Shown here: in pieces, positions 10,514 through 21,121 of the stretch
How positions within the stretch are numbered: the first letter of the stretch is position 1
Layout: every line of letters begins with the position of its first letter
From: Diplonema papillatum
Taxonomy: Eukaryota > Euglenozoa > Diplonemea > Diplonemida > Diplonemidae
Direction: 5' to 3'
DNA length: 64,000 nucleotides
NCBI GenBank assembly: GCA_030068145.1
Contig: JAPJBO010000114.1
Location: 62,001-126,000 of the forward strand
Made by a program: the position numbers and the translations under genes
Notes under the pieces: generated by a model
What the model was told of the DNA's origin: nothing
What the model saw: the letters and a program-made list of their open reading frames with translations, nothing else
The model's database searches: none

Positions 10514-13500
10514 TCAATTGGTGCAGAGTGCGTTGCTCAGGGTAGTCGAAGGCCTGACAATCACACTGCAACAAAATCGGTGGGTGGTGACCCCTCCGAA
10601 CAGCCTCCCTGGCCCTAGCCCACGCCTGATGCCGCAACCCCTTAACCCGGGCGGCGGCGCTTTTGCATGAGCCAGGAGCCTCAAGGGCAGCAGCGCGAGC
10701 AAAGGCCCACACACTAACGCAACAAGATTTATTACAACTGGTGACGGCCAGTCGTGGGTGCAAACCTTGATGAACGGCGAGTGACCGACGCTGCTGCTGA
10801 CGATGGTGGGAGAGTAGTCGGGTATGCGGTAGTCGAAGCCCATCGACGAGCGGGGGCTTCGCCCACGTTGGTCGACGCGTTGGTCGATGATGCTCGAGGA
10901 AGCGCTGAGGCGGGTGTGGCTGCCGCTGCTGCCGCGCTGCGCCGAGCGCTGCAGGGAGAAGATGGTCGAGCTCGGGTTGGAGTGGAAGATCGAGTTCGGC
11001 GCGCGCAGCGACTCCGCCCGGGCGGCGGTGACGCTTTTCCGCGGCAGCGACAGCGACCGTGACCTCTGCTTCCTCTCGTGCCTGGCCGCCTTCATCAACC
11101 TCTGGTTCGGTGCGGAACCCACGACGACAAGCCCCCTCTGGGCCAACAGGTTCAGCACCGCGTTGTGCTGCACGCGGAGCTGGTCGCAGTCGATGAGCAA
11201 CTTCCTCCGGTCCTCTCCCAACTGCATCCGCAGCTCCTTTTCCGTACCAAGCCGGGTGGCGAGCAGCTCGTTGGCGGTGACCAACGGGTCCTCGACCGAT
11301 TCCCCGTGCTTGCGCGCGCCGTTGCTGGTGTTGTTGTGGGCGGCGCTTGCGTTCGCCTCGCTGTTGTTTCTGGCCTCCGCCGACAGGAATGAAGCCGTGC
11401 TGCCCGTCCGCGACCGGATCGACGAGATGGTTTGCAGGATCGCTTCGCTCGCGTGCCGCGCGGGGCCGTCGGCTTTCTTGGCCAGCTCGATGTTGCTGTC
11501 GGCCAGGGTCCGCAGCTCCTCCTGCAAGCGCTCCACGACGAGGACTTTGTCCTGCAGGATCTTCTCCAAGCTCCGCGATCGCCTACCCCACTCCTCCTGC
11601 GCATCATCCGCTCCGCGCAGCTTTTCTTCGATGTTTTCCTTTTCTTCGGTCACGTCGCTCACCCTGTCGCGCAGCCGCCGAACCTCCCGCAGGAGCCCTT
11701 CCTTCTCCGCCCGCAAGCCGTCGGCTTCGAGGGAGAGCTTCAGGTTCGCTTCGTTCTTTTCGCGGATGACGTCGACGAGGCCGGACATCTCGTCGCGGAG
11801 CCCGTCGAAGACGCCGGTTTGCGCGGCCTCCGCCCGCGTGAGGGAGTCGACCTTGCCCTGCAGGGCCGCGATCTTTTTCTGCAGGACGTGCTGCGACCGC
11901 TGCTCGGCCAGCAGCTGCTGCTGCAGGCCCCGCGGTGACATCGACAGCGCCGCGAGCTCATCGGCGGATTCAACCGCGGTGAGCGACAGGGAGTTGATGT
12001 TGAGCTTCACCGGCCCCGGGACTCTGTACCCCCTGGATTCCAACGCCCGCGAGATGGCCGTTTCGTCGGTTGTCGGCAGCTTCGCAGAGGTTGACGTGGC
12101 TGTCATGACGACGGTGATGATCTCGCCCGCGGCGTTGCTGCCGTTGGTGTTGCTGTGGATCGTGAAGCTGTGGTACGGGCTCGTCTTCGACGAGTCCTGC
12201 GACAGCTTCCGCGACCGGCGCTTCGCCTGCTTCCGCTCGTCGGCGGTCGATTCCTCGACGGAGAAGTCGACGAAGACCTCGGGCGGCAGCCCCAGGGCGT
12301 CTCCGGCCGCCGCGATGATCGCTTTTTTCCCGCGGAACGCCTCTTCGGGATCCATGATGAACGGCACGCGCAGCACGACGTTTGCCGCCACCGGCTGGTC
12401 GTACACTTGGATGGCCTTGTCCATCGTCAGCGTGCTGCTGCTTTGCCGGCGGTTGTGCTTCGGCGGTGCGATGGAGCCCACGACGCCGTCGGAGCTGAAA
12501 AGCGTCTGCTCCTTGAGTTCTTCGATGATCCGGTTGCGCAAGAGCAGCTGCTTCCGGAGGGACTCTTTGTCCATTCCCTCTTCGATCTCGCACGGCGTGA
12601 CGGATCCCGCATGGAAGCTCCCGACGCTCGTGTCTCCGATGCTGACCATGGCTCTGGGGGTGTGCGTGCCTCCCTCGTGTTCTGCAACTCTTGCTTGCAG
12701 AGACGTGACTTCCTGCTTCAATGCTTTGATGAGCGCGGCGTGCTTGTCCTCGTTTTTGGACACGACGTTGACGATGCCCTTCGCCTTCGACAGGTACCGC
12801 AGGGTGTTGATCGTCTCGTCGACTTGCTCGATGTGCGGCGACACCGTCCCGATGACCACCGTTTTCGAATTCCCGCCCAGCGATTCGGAGAGGAGCCACG
12901 TGAGGGTGGATTCCCGGTACGGCGGGATCTTCTGCTTCCCGCTCCTGTTCTTGTCCATCAAGCAGTCGATCACGCGGCGGAGGGTCGTCAGCGACAAGTT
13001 GATGGACGAGCTCTCCTCCGCCGCCGCAGCGCTTTTCGCCGTCGAGTATCGTTCCGAGCCGGCCAGGTCCACCAAGTTGATCCGCGAGACGGTCGCTTCG
13101 CTGACGGGCGTTCCGGAATCGATGCCTTGGCTCGCCAGGGCGTCGAGCATTTCGGTTTGCGTCACCGTGATTTGGAAGATGGCGTGGCTCCTGCTGCTTC
13201 TGTTGTTCGCCGCTGTGGCTGCTACCGTCCGCTCTCTCGAGCCCCTCTCTATCATTTGCAGGATCTGGCTTTGGCTGGTCGCCGGCAGCTGCGTCAGCCC
13301 TTCGACGTACGGCCCGCTCGAAGGGTGGTTCCGCACGCGGAGGTCCTGGAACTCCTCCGACCCGAGCAGCAAGTCGCGGACCTTCTCCGTGTATATCTCC
13401 ATGAAGGCGCACGTCACCTCGTAGCACTTCCCGAACGCGTTGAAGCTCCCGCCGGCGTTCACGTGGCTCGGCCCGGACCCGGGGCTCATCATGGGACTCA

Positions 13501-14272
13501 GGTACGGCGATGTGTGCTCTGGGTCGAGCATCGCGTGTGCGGACCCCGCCTTGCGCAGGACGGGCGGTGGCGGCGCGTGCGGCGTCCCGCCGTCAATAGA
13601 CTGGAAAAGGTGCGAAACGACCCGCGGGATGATGCCCGACGGCTCGGGTCCCAGCATCGTGTACGTCTTCCCCGTGTTCGTCTGCCCATAGGCCAGGATG
13701 CAGCCGTTGTACCCGGATAATGCGGTTTCGACGACGGGTCTGCCGGCTACTTCAAACACGCTGCGTTGGGCTGCGTCGGGGTTCGTGCGGGATTCGGCTG
13801 AGAACCCGTGGTCGAGTTGGAAGGCGTGTTCCTTCCCCTGGGCATCGGCGATGTACACGTTCCCGGCTTCGCAGCGGACGCACGAAGTCAGCGGCGTTCG
13901 GCTCCGCGCCGCGGCCTCCGATTCGTGGGGGAGGAACGGGCGAACACGCACCATCGCACGCACTCTGTCTTCGCCTTCTAATTTCTCCAGGTGCCGGCGG
14001 ATGAGACCGCTCCGCGATCTGACGCCCATGTTGCCCGGGGTGCTCGAGGATACGCGGAACCCGTCGGTGCCTGACGCGTTGCGTGGGATCCCTTCGCGCC
14101 ACGTCGGGGGCGCCTTGTTCGTGGCAGAGGAGCCCCTGTTCAGGCTCAGCACCGGCACGTGAAAACTGCTGCCTTGGTAGCTCAGCGTTGTGCTGCCCGG
14201 CGTGCTCGTTTTCATGGTGGTCATCGTGCTCCGCCTGCTGCCCAGACCGCGCGCCTCGGCCTCGTACGACAT
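10514..14272 (-). CDS. Kinesin motor protein, N-terminal motor, kinesin-3-like
   Basis: Single-exon frame of 1252 codons from the first ATG at 14272. Residues about 101-503 are a kinesin motor: VRVRPF (108-113), P-loop GQTNTGKTYTM (196-206), switch I NNRSSRSH (356-363), switch II LVDLAGSER (400-408), and NLSLTTLRRVI. A Pro/Ser-rich insertion of about 50 residues (228-278) follows the P-loop helix region. The neck KGIVNVVSKNEDKHAALIKALKQEV resembles kinesin-3 necks. Residues about 780-937 and 1000-1060 are coiled coil. Role: ATP-driven microtubule transport; cargo unknown. The last 80 codons (below about 10760) differ in character, and a possible splice donor (AAG|GTTTGC) sits at about 10768, so the true C-terminus may lie elsewhere. 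It begins about 2.8 kb from the dehydrogenase gene with no shared regulation visible. Confidence 0.93.
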   Translation of the reverse strand: MSYEAEARGLGSRRSTMTTMKTSTPGSTTLSYQGSSFHVPVLSLNRGSSATNKAPPTWREGIPRNASGTDGFRVSSSTPGNMGVRSRSGLIRRHLEKLEGEDRVRAMVRVRPFLPHESEAAARSRTPLTSCVRCEAGNVYIADAQGKEHAFQLDHGFSAESRTNPDAAQRSVFEVAGRPVVETALSGYNGCILAYGQTNTGKTYTMLGPEPSGIIPRVVSHLFQSIDGGTPHAPPPPVLRKAGSAHAMLDPEHTSPYLSPMMSPGSGPSHVNAGGSFNAFGKCYEVTCAFMEIYTEKVRDLLLGSEEFQDLRVRNHPSSGPYVEGLTQLPATSQSQILQMIERGSRERTVAATAANNRSSRSHAIFQITVTQTEMLDALASQGIDSGTPVSEATVSRINLVDLAGSERYSTAKSAAAAEESSSINLSLTTLRRVIDCLMDKNRSGKQKIPPYRESTLTWLLSESLGGNSKTVVIGTVSPHIEQVDETINTLRYLSKAKGIVNVVSKNEDKHAALIKALKQEVTSLQARVAEHEGGTHTPRAMVSIGDTSVGSFHAGSVTPCEIEEGMDKESLRKQLLLRNRIIEELKEQTLFSSDGVVGSIAPPKHNRRQSSSTLTMDKAIQVYDQPVAANVVLRVPFIMDPEEAFRGKKAIIAAAGDALGLPPEVFVDFSVEESTADERKQAKRRSRKLSQDSSKTSPYHSFTIHSNTNGSNAAGEIITVVMTATSTSAKLPTTDETAISRALESRGYRVPGPVKLNINSLSLTAVESADELAALSMSPRGLQQQLLAEQRSQHVLQKKIAALQGKVDSLTRAEAAQTGVFDGLRDEMSGLVDVIREKNEANLKLSLEADGLRAEKEGLLREVRRLRDRVSDVTEEKENIEEKLRGADDAQEEWGRRSRSLEKILQDKVLVVERLQEELRTLADSNIELAKKADGPARHASEAILQTISSIRSRTGSTASFLSAEARNNSEANASAAHNNTSNGARKHGESVEDPLVTANELLATRLGTEKELRMQLGEDRRKLLIDCDQLRVQHNAVLNLLAQRGLVVVGSAPNQRLMKAARHERKQRSRSLSLPRKSVTAARAESLRAPNSIFHSNPSSTIFSLQRSAQRGSSGSHTRLSASSSIIDQRVDQRGRSPRSSMGFDYRIPDYSPTIVSSSVGHSPFIKVCTHDWPSPVVINLVALVCGPLLALLPLRLLAHAKAPPPGLRGCGIRRGLGPGRLFGGVTTHRFCCSVIVRPSTTLSNALCTN

Positions 14273-17071
14273 CGCCCGACCACACTCCCACCACCACCCC
14301 CTCGCGTCAACAGCCCCGGTGCTCAGTCAAATGCCGAGACGGGTTTTCCTGTCGTTTTGAGATACGTTTTGCGGGCGAAGGAGCGAAGAGTTCGGCAGCG
14401 AGCTCTCGAAGCAACCTGCGCCCGGTGCACAGCGCCGTGTGGGTGTGGTACACGCCGGCTGCACACGCGCCTTCATTGCGAAGGATGCTGCCCGCCAGCG
14501 TGGCAGCTGTGTCAGGTCAAGTGGCGCTGGGGGTGAGTGCACACCGAAGCAGGGCTGCATCCTCGTGCTGTTGAGGAGGTGACGCTGCTGTCAGTCTCAC
14601 AACTGACTGCCACCCAACCAAACAACGAATGAAACAAGAAATCCACGGGTTTTAGACCGCTGGACCGCTGTAGACGCATGCTCTTCTCTGTCGGCACCTA
14701 CTACTGATTCGCCTCTGTCTGGCTTCTTCCTGAAACAACTTAAGACCGACTTGGTACAACTCTTGCCTCGCGTCGACAACCGCATTGTCCAGCATTCTGA
14801 GTCTGCCTCTGATTCTGATTCTGGTCATGAACTTGTGGCACTGGCTCTCGGCTTTTGCGACCACCGTCCTCCTATCGATACGTGTCCTTTAACCCAGCAG
14901 AATACTCCAGCAACCCGGTTCTAAGTTTCTACGGACAGGAAGCTCTCGACGCAAGAAATGCAAGAGTCGAAGCCCGGTGTGTAGGCGCAGGAAGAGCAGG
15001 CCTAATCGAAAGGGGAAAAAAGAGATGAAGACTTAAAACGGGCAGGGAGAAGCGGGGGGGAGTGCGTCTTCGTGCGCACTGAAATCAATTTAAGAACATA
15101 GAAGCGGGGAGGGGGGGAAAAACAAAAGAGGGAAAGCCGGGAGACAGGGGGGGGGGCGCACCTCCCACAGAGGCAACTTGTTCCCGTTTCCCAGGACCCT
15201 CCAGATTTTCATCGCCGGTGTGGTAATACAGACGTCATGTGAGGCCGATCAGGTCCAGGTCCAGGTGACCCTCCCTCATGGGATCCGGCTTTTAAAGTGA
15301 AAGCTATTAGTGATGATGATACGGTTCGTATTCCATTTTCCAGTTCTTTCCCCTAGAAATACATCATTGTCTCCTTGGCCGAGTCAGCCAGAATTTAGTC
15401 TCCCAGTATCACAGTACTACTGCGCACTTAGACGCCCCTTGAAGGCGGCCACTCGTTGCCCACTCGAGACTTTTGAAAAACAATTGGGCTCGCTCTTCAC
15501 TCGCTCACGAGTGGGCAAGCCCACTTTTTTTGAGCGGACAAAGAAGTCACTTTCTTCAGCAATGCCCACGTCCACGTCCCCCTAGTCTGATATTAGCCGA
15601 ACTAGACTGCCTTGACTTGTCAGTCAACTCTTTCACGGTTTGCCGTCAAAATCAGACTCCAGGCGACGGCGGGCAAGCTGAGGTATCGAGACCAGAAGTT
15701 GTGTCCGACACAATACCAAGTATGGAATGGCATGAGAACTTGTCGGCAAATATCGCAGCCACTTGCGCGCACACAGTGGTTAAATGCTTGAGCGGTGCCA
15801 GCGTACCAGAATCCTTGGTTTCTTGCCGCGGACCCTTCTGGCTATAGCAACACCTGTGTGCGTTCGCCGGGCAAGCAGCAAAGTCCTCAGCCGGTCAACG
15901 GCATTCGAGCCTTCTCGTACGTTTTGTTTGTTACTACAAGTGTGCATTGGTTCCCCGCATGGGCGGTCACGATTCCGGAGCTGCGACGGAGGTACGAAGC
16001 TCTCCGGCGGTGGGGAACTGTGCCTGCGAGGGCAGCTTTTCGCACCCGCCCACCGAAGTCAGTTTCCCACCTGGACCTTCTGGGTCCAACTTGAGACCGC
16101 GGCGGGGGTCTAACGTCCGCGAATGCTCTCACGTTTTGGCCTCCAGCTACACGCCGCAGCGACGAACACAGCTCCAGTGTACTACGCGTGGGGGAAGCTG
16201 TACACACAGACGGTCCCTGCCTTGCCCGGACTGCAAGGTGCTGGTGCCTCGTGCGGCGTCCACCACCACACGGGTCAAGGTTTGTGACAGCAAAAAGAGC
16301 GTGCACTACCTTGCTTTAAGGCAAAGAGAATTGCGAAGCCAGATAACGGGGGGGAGGAGGGGAGAAAAAGAGAAAAGCGATGAGAGAGGGGAGAGCGAGA
16401 GGGTATGAATTAGCGGTGGAACCCAACGGACCTTCCCCCGGTTCTCGATTCGAGCTAGTTTGTAGCTAAGGAATCCGTCGGGGGGAAATAACACAGCGCG
16501 AAAAAGCAAAAGATCAGGACAGCTGAATATGCTATGCAGTTCGCCTTCTGGGAGGACCGCGGCCGTCGTCGGCCCTGCGATTGTCACGCAACGCATTCTC
16601 GTCTATTTTCCCAAGATGGGCATGTTGACCTGCGTGGTTTGTATAAGGGGTTGCCGAGCCGTCAGAGCTGGGTATAGGGCAAACGTATATCGGGCTACCA
16701 ACCAGCATACCTGCGTAGGCTGCTTCACTCCAAGGTATTCCCTACACCCCGGACTTCAGCAGCCATATGCGAAGTCAATGCGGGAGTGAAAAAGTGCGGG
16801 AGTGCCACTCCCCCAATCCGGAGTGGGAGTCCTGGGTAGCTAGAATACGCCGGGCCATCCCTCCTGATACACCGTGATAGTCAAAGGTTAGAACCCAAAT
16901 AACCTGCGGCGATGAAACAAGAAGCCTGCGTTCCCGCAGGCAATCAACGCAGTTCCAGGAGATATATTTCAGGGGTGGACCAGCTTCCCTAGAGACCCGA
17001 AAGAGGAGCGACGCTGGGCAGCGTGGACGAGTTCTTCCCGACCCATTGTACGGTGGAGAGTGGCTTTTTGT
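14273..17071. other. Intergenic, purine-rich and repeat fragments
   Basis: A repeat A fragment, inverse, is at 14531-14575. Purine-rich strand bias occurs at 15020-15150 and 16340-16410 (G/A runs). Frames at 15795-16094 plus and 15887-16306 minus overlap and show no domain. A possible decayed coding fragment at 14673-14927 is listed separately. No other gene could be supported. Confidence 0.45.
14673..14927 (+). pseudogene. Possible decayed coding fragment or exon
   Basis: From just after a TAG at 14670-14672 to a TAA near 14927, one plus frame reads as ordinary protein (FLKQLKTDLVQLLPRVDNR, then SESASDSDSGHELVALALG). There is no in-frame ATG near its start. It could be an exon (the preceding CTGTAG would serve as acceptor) or a gene relic. 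No family recognised. Confidence 0.25.
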
Positions 17072-19680
17072 TTACACACAGAATAAGAAAACTGAACATA
17101 CGGATGCGGAGCCGGCTGCGAAGGCGGGGTTCCAGTTGGAGGTGATCGTCTTCCACGACGTGTAGAAGGAGATGGCCTGCTTGCCGTAGAAGTTAATGTC
17201 GCCTCTGATCGATCCGCGGGATCCCGTGAACGAGAACATCGGCAGCGGCACCGGAATCGGGACGTTGATCCCGATCTGACCAACGTCGACCTCGTGCTGG
17301 AACTTCCTCGCCGCAGCGCCGTTCGACGTGAAGATAGCGGTTCCGTTGCCGTACGGGTTGGCGTTGATCGTCTTGATGGCATCATCCAGGGTGTCGACGT
17401 TCTGTGCAATTTCCAATGTGGTGACTTGTTTCTGTGCCGTCGAGGTTCGGCCCATGAGCTCGTTGAATCTTAACGGCGCTCGTCCGCGCATGCGTTTCTG
17501 GACTGAGAAGACAGGATTTTCGAAAGCGAATGCATGCTCTTCGCTACGAAACCCACAGCCTGAGCAACAATCAGGCAAGCTCGCTCTCCCTGCTTGATGA
17601 CAAGAGCAGACAGACAAGCTTTCCGCTGCAAGTGCTTCCGTGTGCAGAAAACGAAGACCGATGGAAGACTTGCAAAGTTTTCTGCCAGAAGACTTTCAGG
17701 TCGTTGTGGATTTTTTTTTTTTTTGTTTGGGTTAAAAGCATACCATGCAAACAAGGGAGGGTCCGAAGATTTCCTCAGTGTAGCAGCGCATGTCGGAAGT
17801 AGCGTTGGTGATGACAGTGGGTCCAAGCCAGTTGCCGTTCTCGCAGCCCGCGGGAGCGACGAACTGTGGAGTTATTGTAAACGTACAACACAGAGAGGCA
17901 GAGAGAGAGAAGACATCAAAACAAATCAAAGGGTGTGGGCCACCGTCAGGTGGGTCAGGCTAGATTCGGGGTGGCTCCCTGGGAGGGACAGGAGGGGAAT
18001 ACCCACGCCTCAGCAGTCCCAGGGGCCTCTTCTCACCCACCAGTATGTATGTATTCTCGTGGTCATTGCTACCGCGCTGACCTTTCCCGACAAGTCAGGT
18101 TGGCCCGGCTACATTCAGGGCGGCTCCTTGGGAGGTACAGGGCCAGACGCGATAGTCAATGGGAATTGCAGAAGCGTGAGACTCATCAGGTCGTCGAACG
18201 CATGGGTTCGCCCATGCCCATCAGCAGGTGGGTGTCGCTTAAAATCTAATCTCTCAGACTGCTGTTCGACTCTCGATTCGACGATGACTGGCTTGCTGGC
18301 CATTATCGATCGAGTCGATCCGGTTTGAATGAGAATGTGGCGGTGCAAGGACGGGGGTAGTCACGCCTTGGCAGTCCCAGAGCCTCTCCCACCAACCTGT
18401 ATCTGTCCTCGGCATCGCTACCGCATTGGCCTTTCTCGAGAGAGAGAGGAGGCAAGAGCTTAAAACGCAACCCACCCTCCGCTCTGGATATGTGACTACG
18501 TCCACGACTAGCGTTGAAAATGGACCCATGACTAGTCTCTAGATTAAGTTCATGAGTAGGTGAAGAAAACGTGCCGTACCTCTCTGCCGTCAAGAGCGAT
18601 GGTGGCGCCTTGGTCTGCTGCGGACTGGATGATGTCGACGGCCCTCTGCTTGGCCTTGGGCGAGATCATCGGGCCAAGGTCCACGCCTTCGTCGTTGCCT
18701 TTGCCCATTTTGAGCGCGGATGCTCTGCGAACGACGTCGTCGATCCACTCCTGCGATTTGCCGACGAAGACGGCAACCGACAAGGCCATGCATCGCTGCC
18801 CGGCGGCACCCATAGAGGCACCGACCAGAGAGTTGACCGCGTGGTCCTTAGATGCGTCCTCCATGATGACGGCGTGGTTCTTCGCCCCCAGGTTGGATTG
18901 CACACGCTTGCCGTTTGCGGTACCACGGGCGAAGATGTACTCGCCTGCTTGGTTGCCTCCGACAAAGCTGATGGCTTTGATCGGTGGTGCGTCGCAGATG
19001 TAGTTGACAGCATCGACTGACCCGTGGATGACGTTGATGACTCCGGGCGGAACTCCAGCTTCCATGGCCAGTTCCACGAGCCTGACGGCGGCGGTAGGGT
19101 CTCTTTCGGAGGGCTTGAGCAGGAACGTGTTACCAGACACAAGCGCCATGGGGAACATCCACAGCGGGATCATCGCGGGGAAGTTGAACGGGCAGATCCC
19201 GGCGCAGACACCGAGAGGTTGGCGGTAGCTGTACGTGTCCATGTGGGTCGACACGTTTCCGACGGTTTCTCCCATCATCAACGTGGGTGCACTGCACGAG
19301 TGCTCGACGACTTCGAGGCCTCTGAAGACATCGCCAAGGGCATCTGCGTGCGTCTTGCCTTGCTCCTCAGTAATCAACCGTGCCACCTGCGCCTGGTTGT
19401 CGCGGATGAGAGCTTGGTACTTGAGCATGATGCGCATGCGGTTGCTGACGGAGGTTTCCTTCCATGTCTTCATCGCGTCGTTGCACCCCTCCGTCGCCTC
19501 GTCCATCTCGCTTTGGGTAGACTGCGGGCACAGTGCGATCACTTCATTGGTGGCCGGATCGTGCACCTCGATCCAGTCGCTGGCCTCGGACTGGCGCATC
19601 TTGCCGTTGATGATCATCGGCACCTTTCTCACAGACGACGCCAACCGGCGCGACTGAGCGAGCGAGTTGCGGAGCATCAT
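17072..19680 (-). CDS. ALDH6A1: Methylmalonate-semialdehyde dehydrogenase, mitochondrial (3 exons)
   Basis: Exons read 19680-18580, 17863-17744 and 17401-17072, all phase 0 with GT-AG introns (donors GAG|GTACGG and ATG|GTATGC; acceptors CACAG|TTC and GCACAG|AAC), giving 516 residues, close to animal ALDH6A1. Residues 1-20 are an Arg/Ser-rich mitochondrial presequence ([16 protein letters not shown]). Aldehyde-dehydrogenase features: CPFNFPAM (Asn166), LLKPSE (Lys189), [11 protein letters not shown] (239-249), catalytic Cys297 in [16 protein letters not shown], and the family-specific [19 protein letters not shown]. It catalyses CoA-dependent oxidative decarboxylation of (methyl)malonate semialdehyde in valine/thymine breakdown. 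The ATG at 19680 was chosen over an upstream in-frame TTG. The first intron (716 bp) holds an imperfect internal duplication (about 17998-18090 and 18350-18440). The gene symbol is by homology. Confidence 0.95.
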
Positions 19681-21121
19681 GATTCCTTTTTTGTTCTCCT
19701 TTTTTTCTCCTGCGGCGGACAAAAGTTGGATCCGGCGGGGGCGGGGACGCTTCAGAGGGTTTGTGGCATCGTGCTAGCGATGACGAAAACGCGATGACGC
19801 TCTCATCCTGGGGCGAACTATCTAGCTGTCGCCAGAAGAACTTTAGGACCTCTCCGCGTGAGCGTACCGGTGAAAGCTTCAAAGTGTTGAGCGGCACCGT
19901 AAAAACACGTGGCTACCCAACACAGGCAGCAAGGCGTGCGAACCTCGGGGCTTGGCGCTTGCGTAGGCATCTCGGTCTGGACATCTCGTGGTACCGAGTC
20001 TGCTGATCTTTGCGAGATGAAAGGAATGCGAAACATTAGAAACTCCGAGTTACTTCCGGCCAGACCCATCGTTGCATGAGGATGTCTTCGGGTCGTGTGT
20101 ACAGCTTTACGTTGCACATCTGACGTAAACGGTGGTCAGAGTGCGACAACGCGGGTACCGCTGAGTTTGAGCAAGGCTGATTCGAAGGAAATGACACGTA
20201 TCAACCACGGTTACGTGTGATGCTGTATACCATAGTACTGTTAGGTGATAACTTGCTTCCCCGCATGCGGGGTTGGCGAGGATCGTCAGCCTTTGAAGAC
20301 CCGTCTTTACCCATGCGTTTTGCTGTCGATTCGAGTGGCGGCGTGCATCCTGCCGTGCGTTGTTCCTGTTCCCACACTTTGTACTGCAGCCGTGCTAGCG
20401 GTAGAGCAAGCTAGTAGCGCTAGTGGAGCAGCATGCATCTTCCAAAGGACTCTAATCGCTACCGGACGGCGGGCGTGCCGCCGTGTGCGGAGCGATGTGG
20501 CTTCATTCTTTGATAAACAGTTTGCTTGACGCTCTGGAATGCCGAAGTCCCTGACATGAACCAGCAACATAAATTTCTCGTACTGCCCTGCAGCACACGC
20601 AGAGTACCGGTGGGGGTTATAGTTATATCTAGTGGCTTCGGCGTTATTCGCAGACTCTTCGCGCGATGCCGAAAACCCTAGGTGGCGGTCAGTCTTCGCG
20701 AGACTGGAATCGTGTACAGCCGGCTGGACGGGATCCGGACCGGGTTCTGGCTTCGAGGCGGGGGCGGCCTTGACAATCCGCAAAGATGGGAAATACTACA
20801 GATACAGATACGGCCGTAATGCACCCTAAGCTCGTTTCAGAATCACTCCGAGTTGCTCTTCAACGAAGTGATGAAGGCACCACCCGAGAGCCGAGAAGCA
20901 TGACGAGCTCCTCGATGCTTCTCAAGGCTGGTACTGAAGTTCAGTACTACCGCCAGCAGCACCTGCTTCCGCAAAGTCTGGAAGTACTACTGATACGGCG
21001 GAGAGGCGCGCTAAACTCGCCCGACCGCGTTTCAGGAGCATGCCGAGCACTTGGCGAATGCGTATCGGCAGACGAAGCATGCTGAGCTTCTCAATGACAC
21101 TCCAGAAGCAGTTCGGAACGG
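19681..21121. other. Intergenic, no gene seen
   Basis: Contains the presumed promoter of the dehydrogenase gene (just above 19680) and the 3' flank of the exonuclease gene. At 20790-21090 imperfect short duplications occur (GCATGACGAGCTCCTC / GCATGCTGAGCTTCTC; AAGTTCAGTACTACC / GGAAGTACTACTG). Frames on either strand show no domain. Confidence 0.45.

Noticed and set aside
10887..13424. An 845-codon plus-strand open frame opposite the kinesin
   Set aside because: It lies wholly antisense to a well-supported motor protein and has no domain; GC-rich third positions in the kinesin remove stops on the other strand.
19720..19722. TTG start giving 14 extra residues on the dehydrogenase
   Set aside because: The ATG at 19680 begins directly with a good mitochondrial presequence; TTG starts are rare in eukaryotes.
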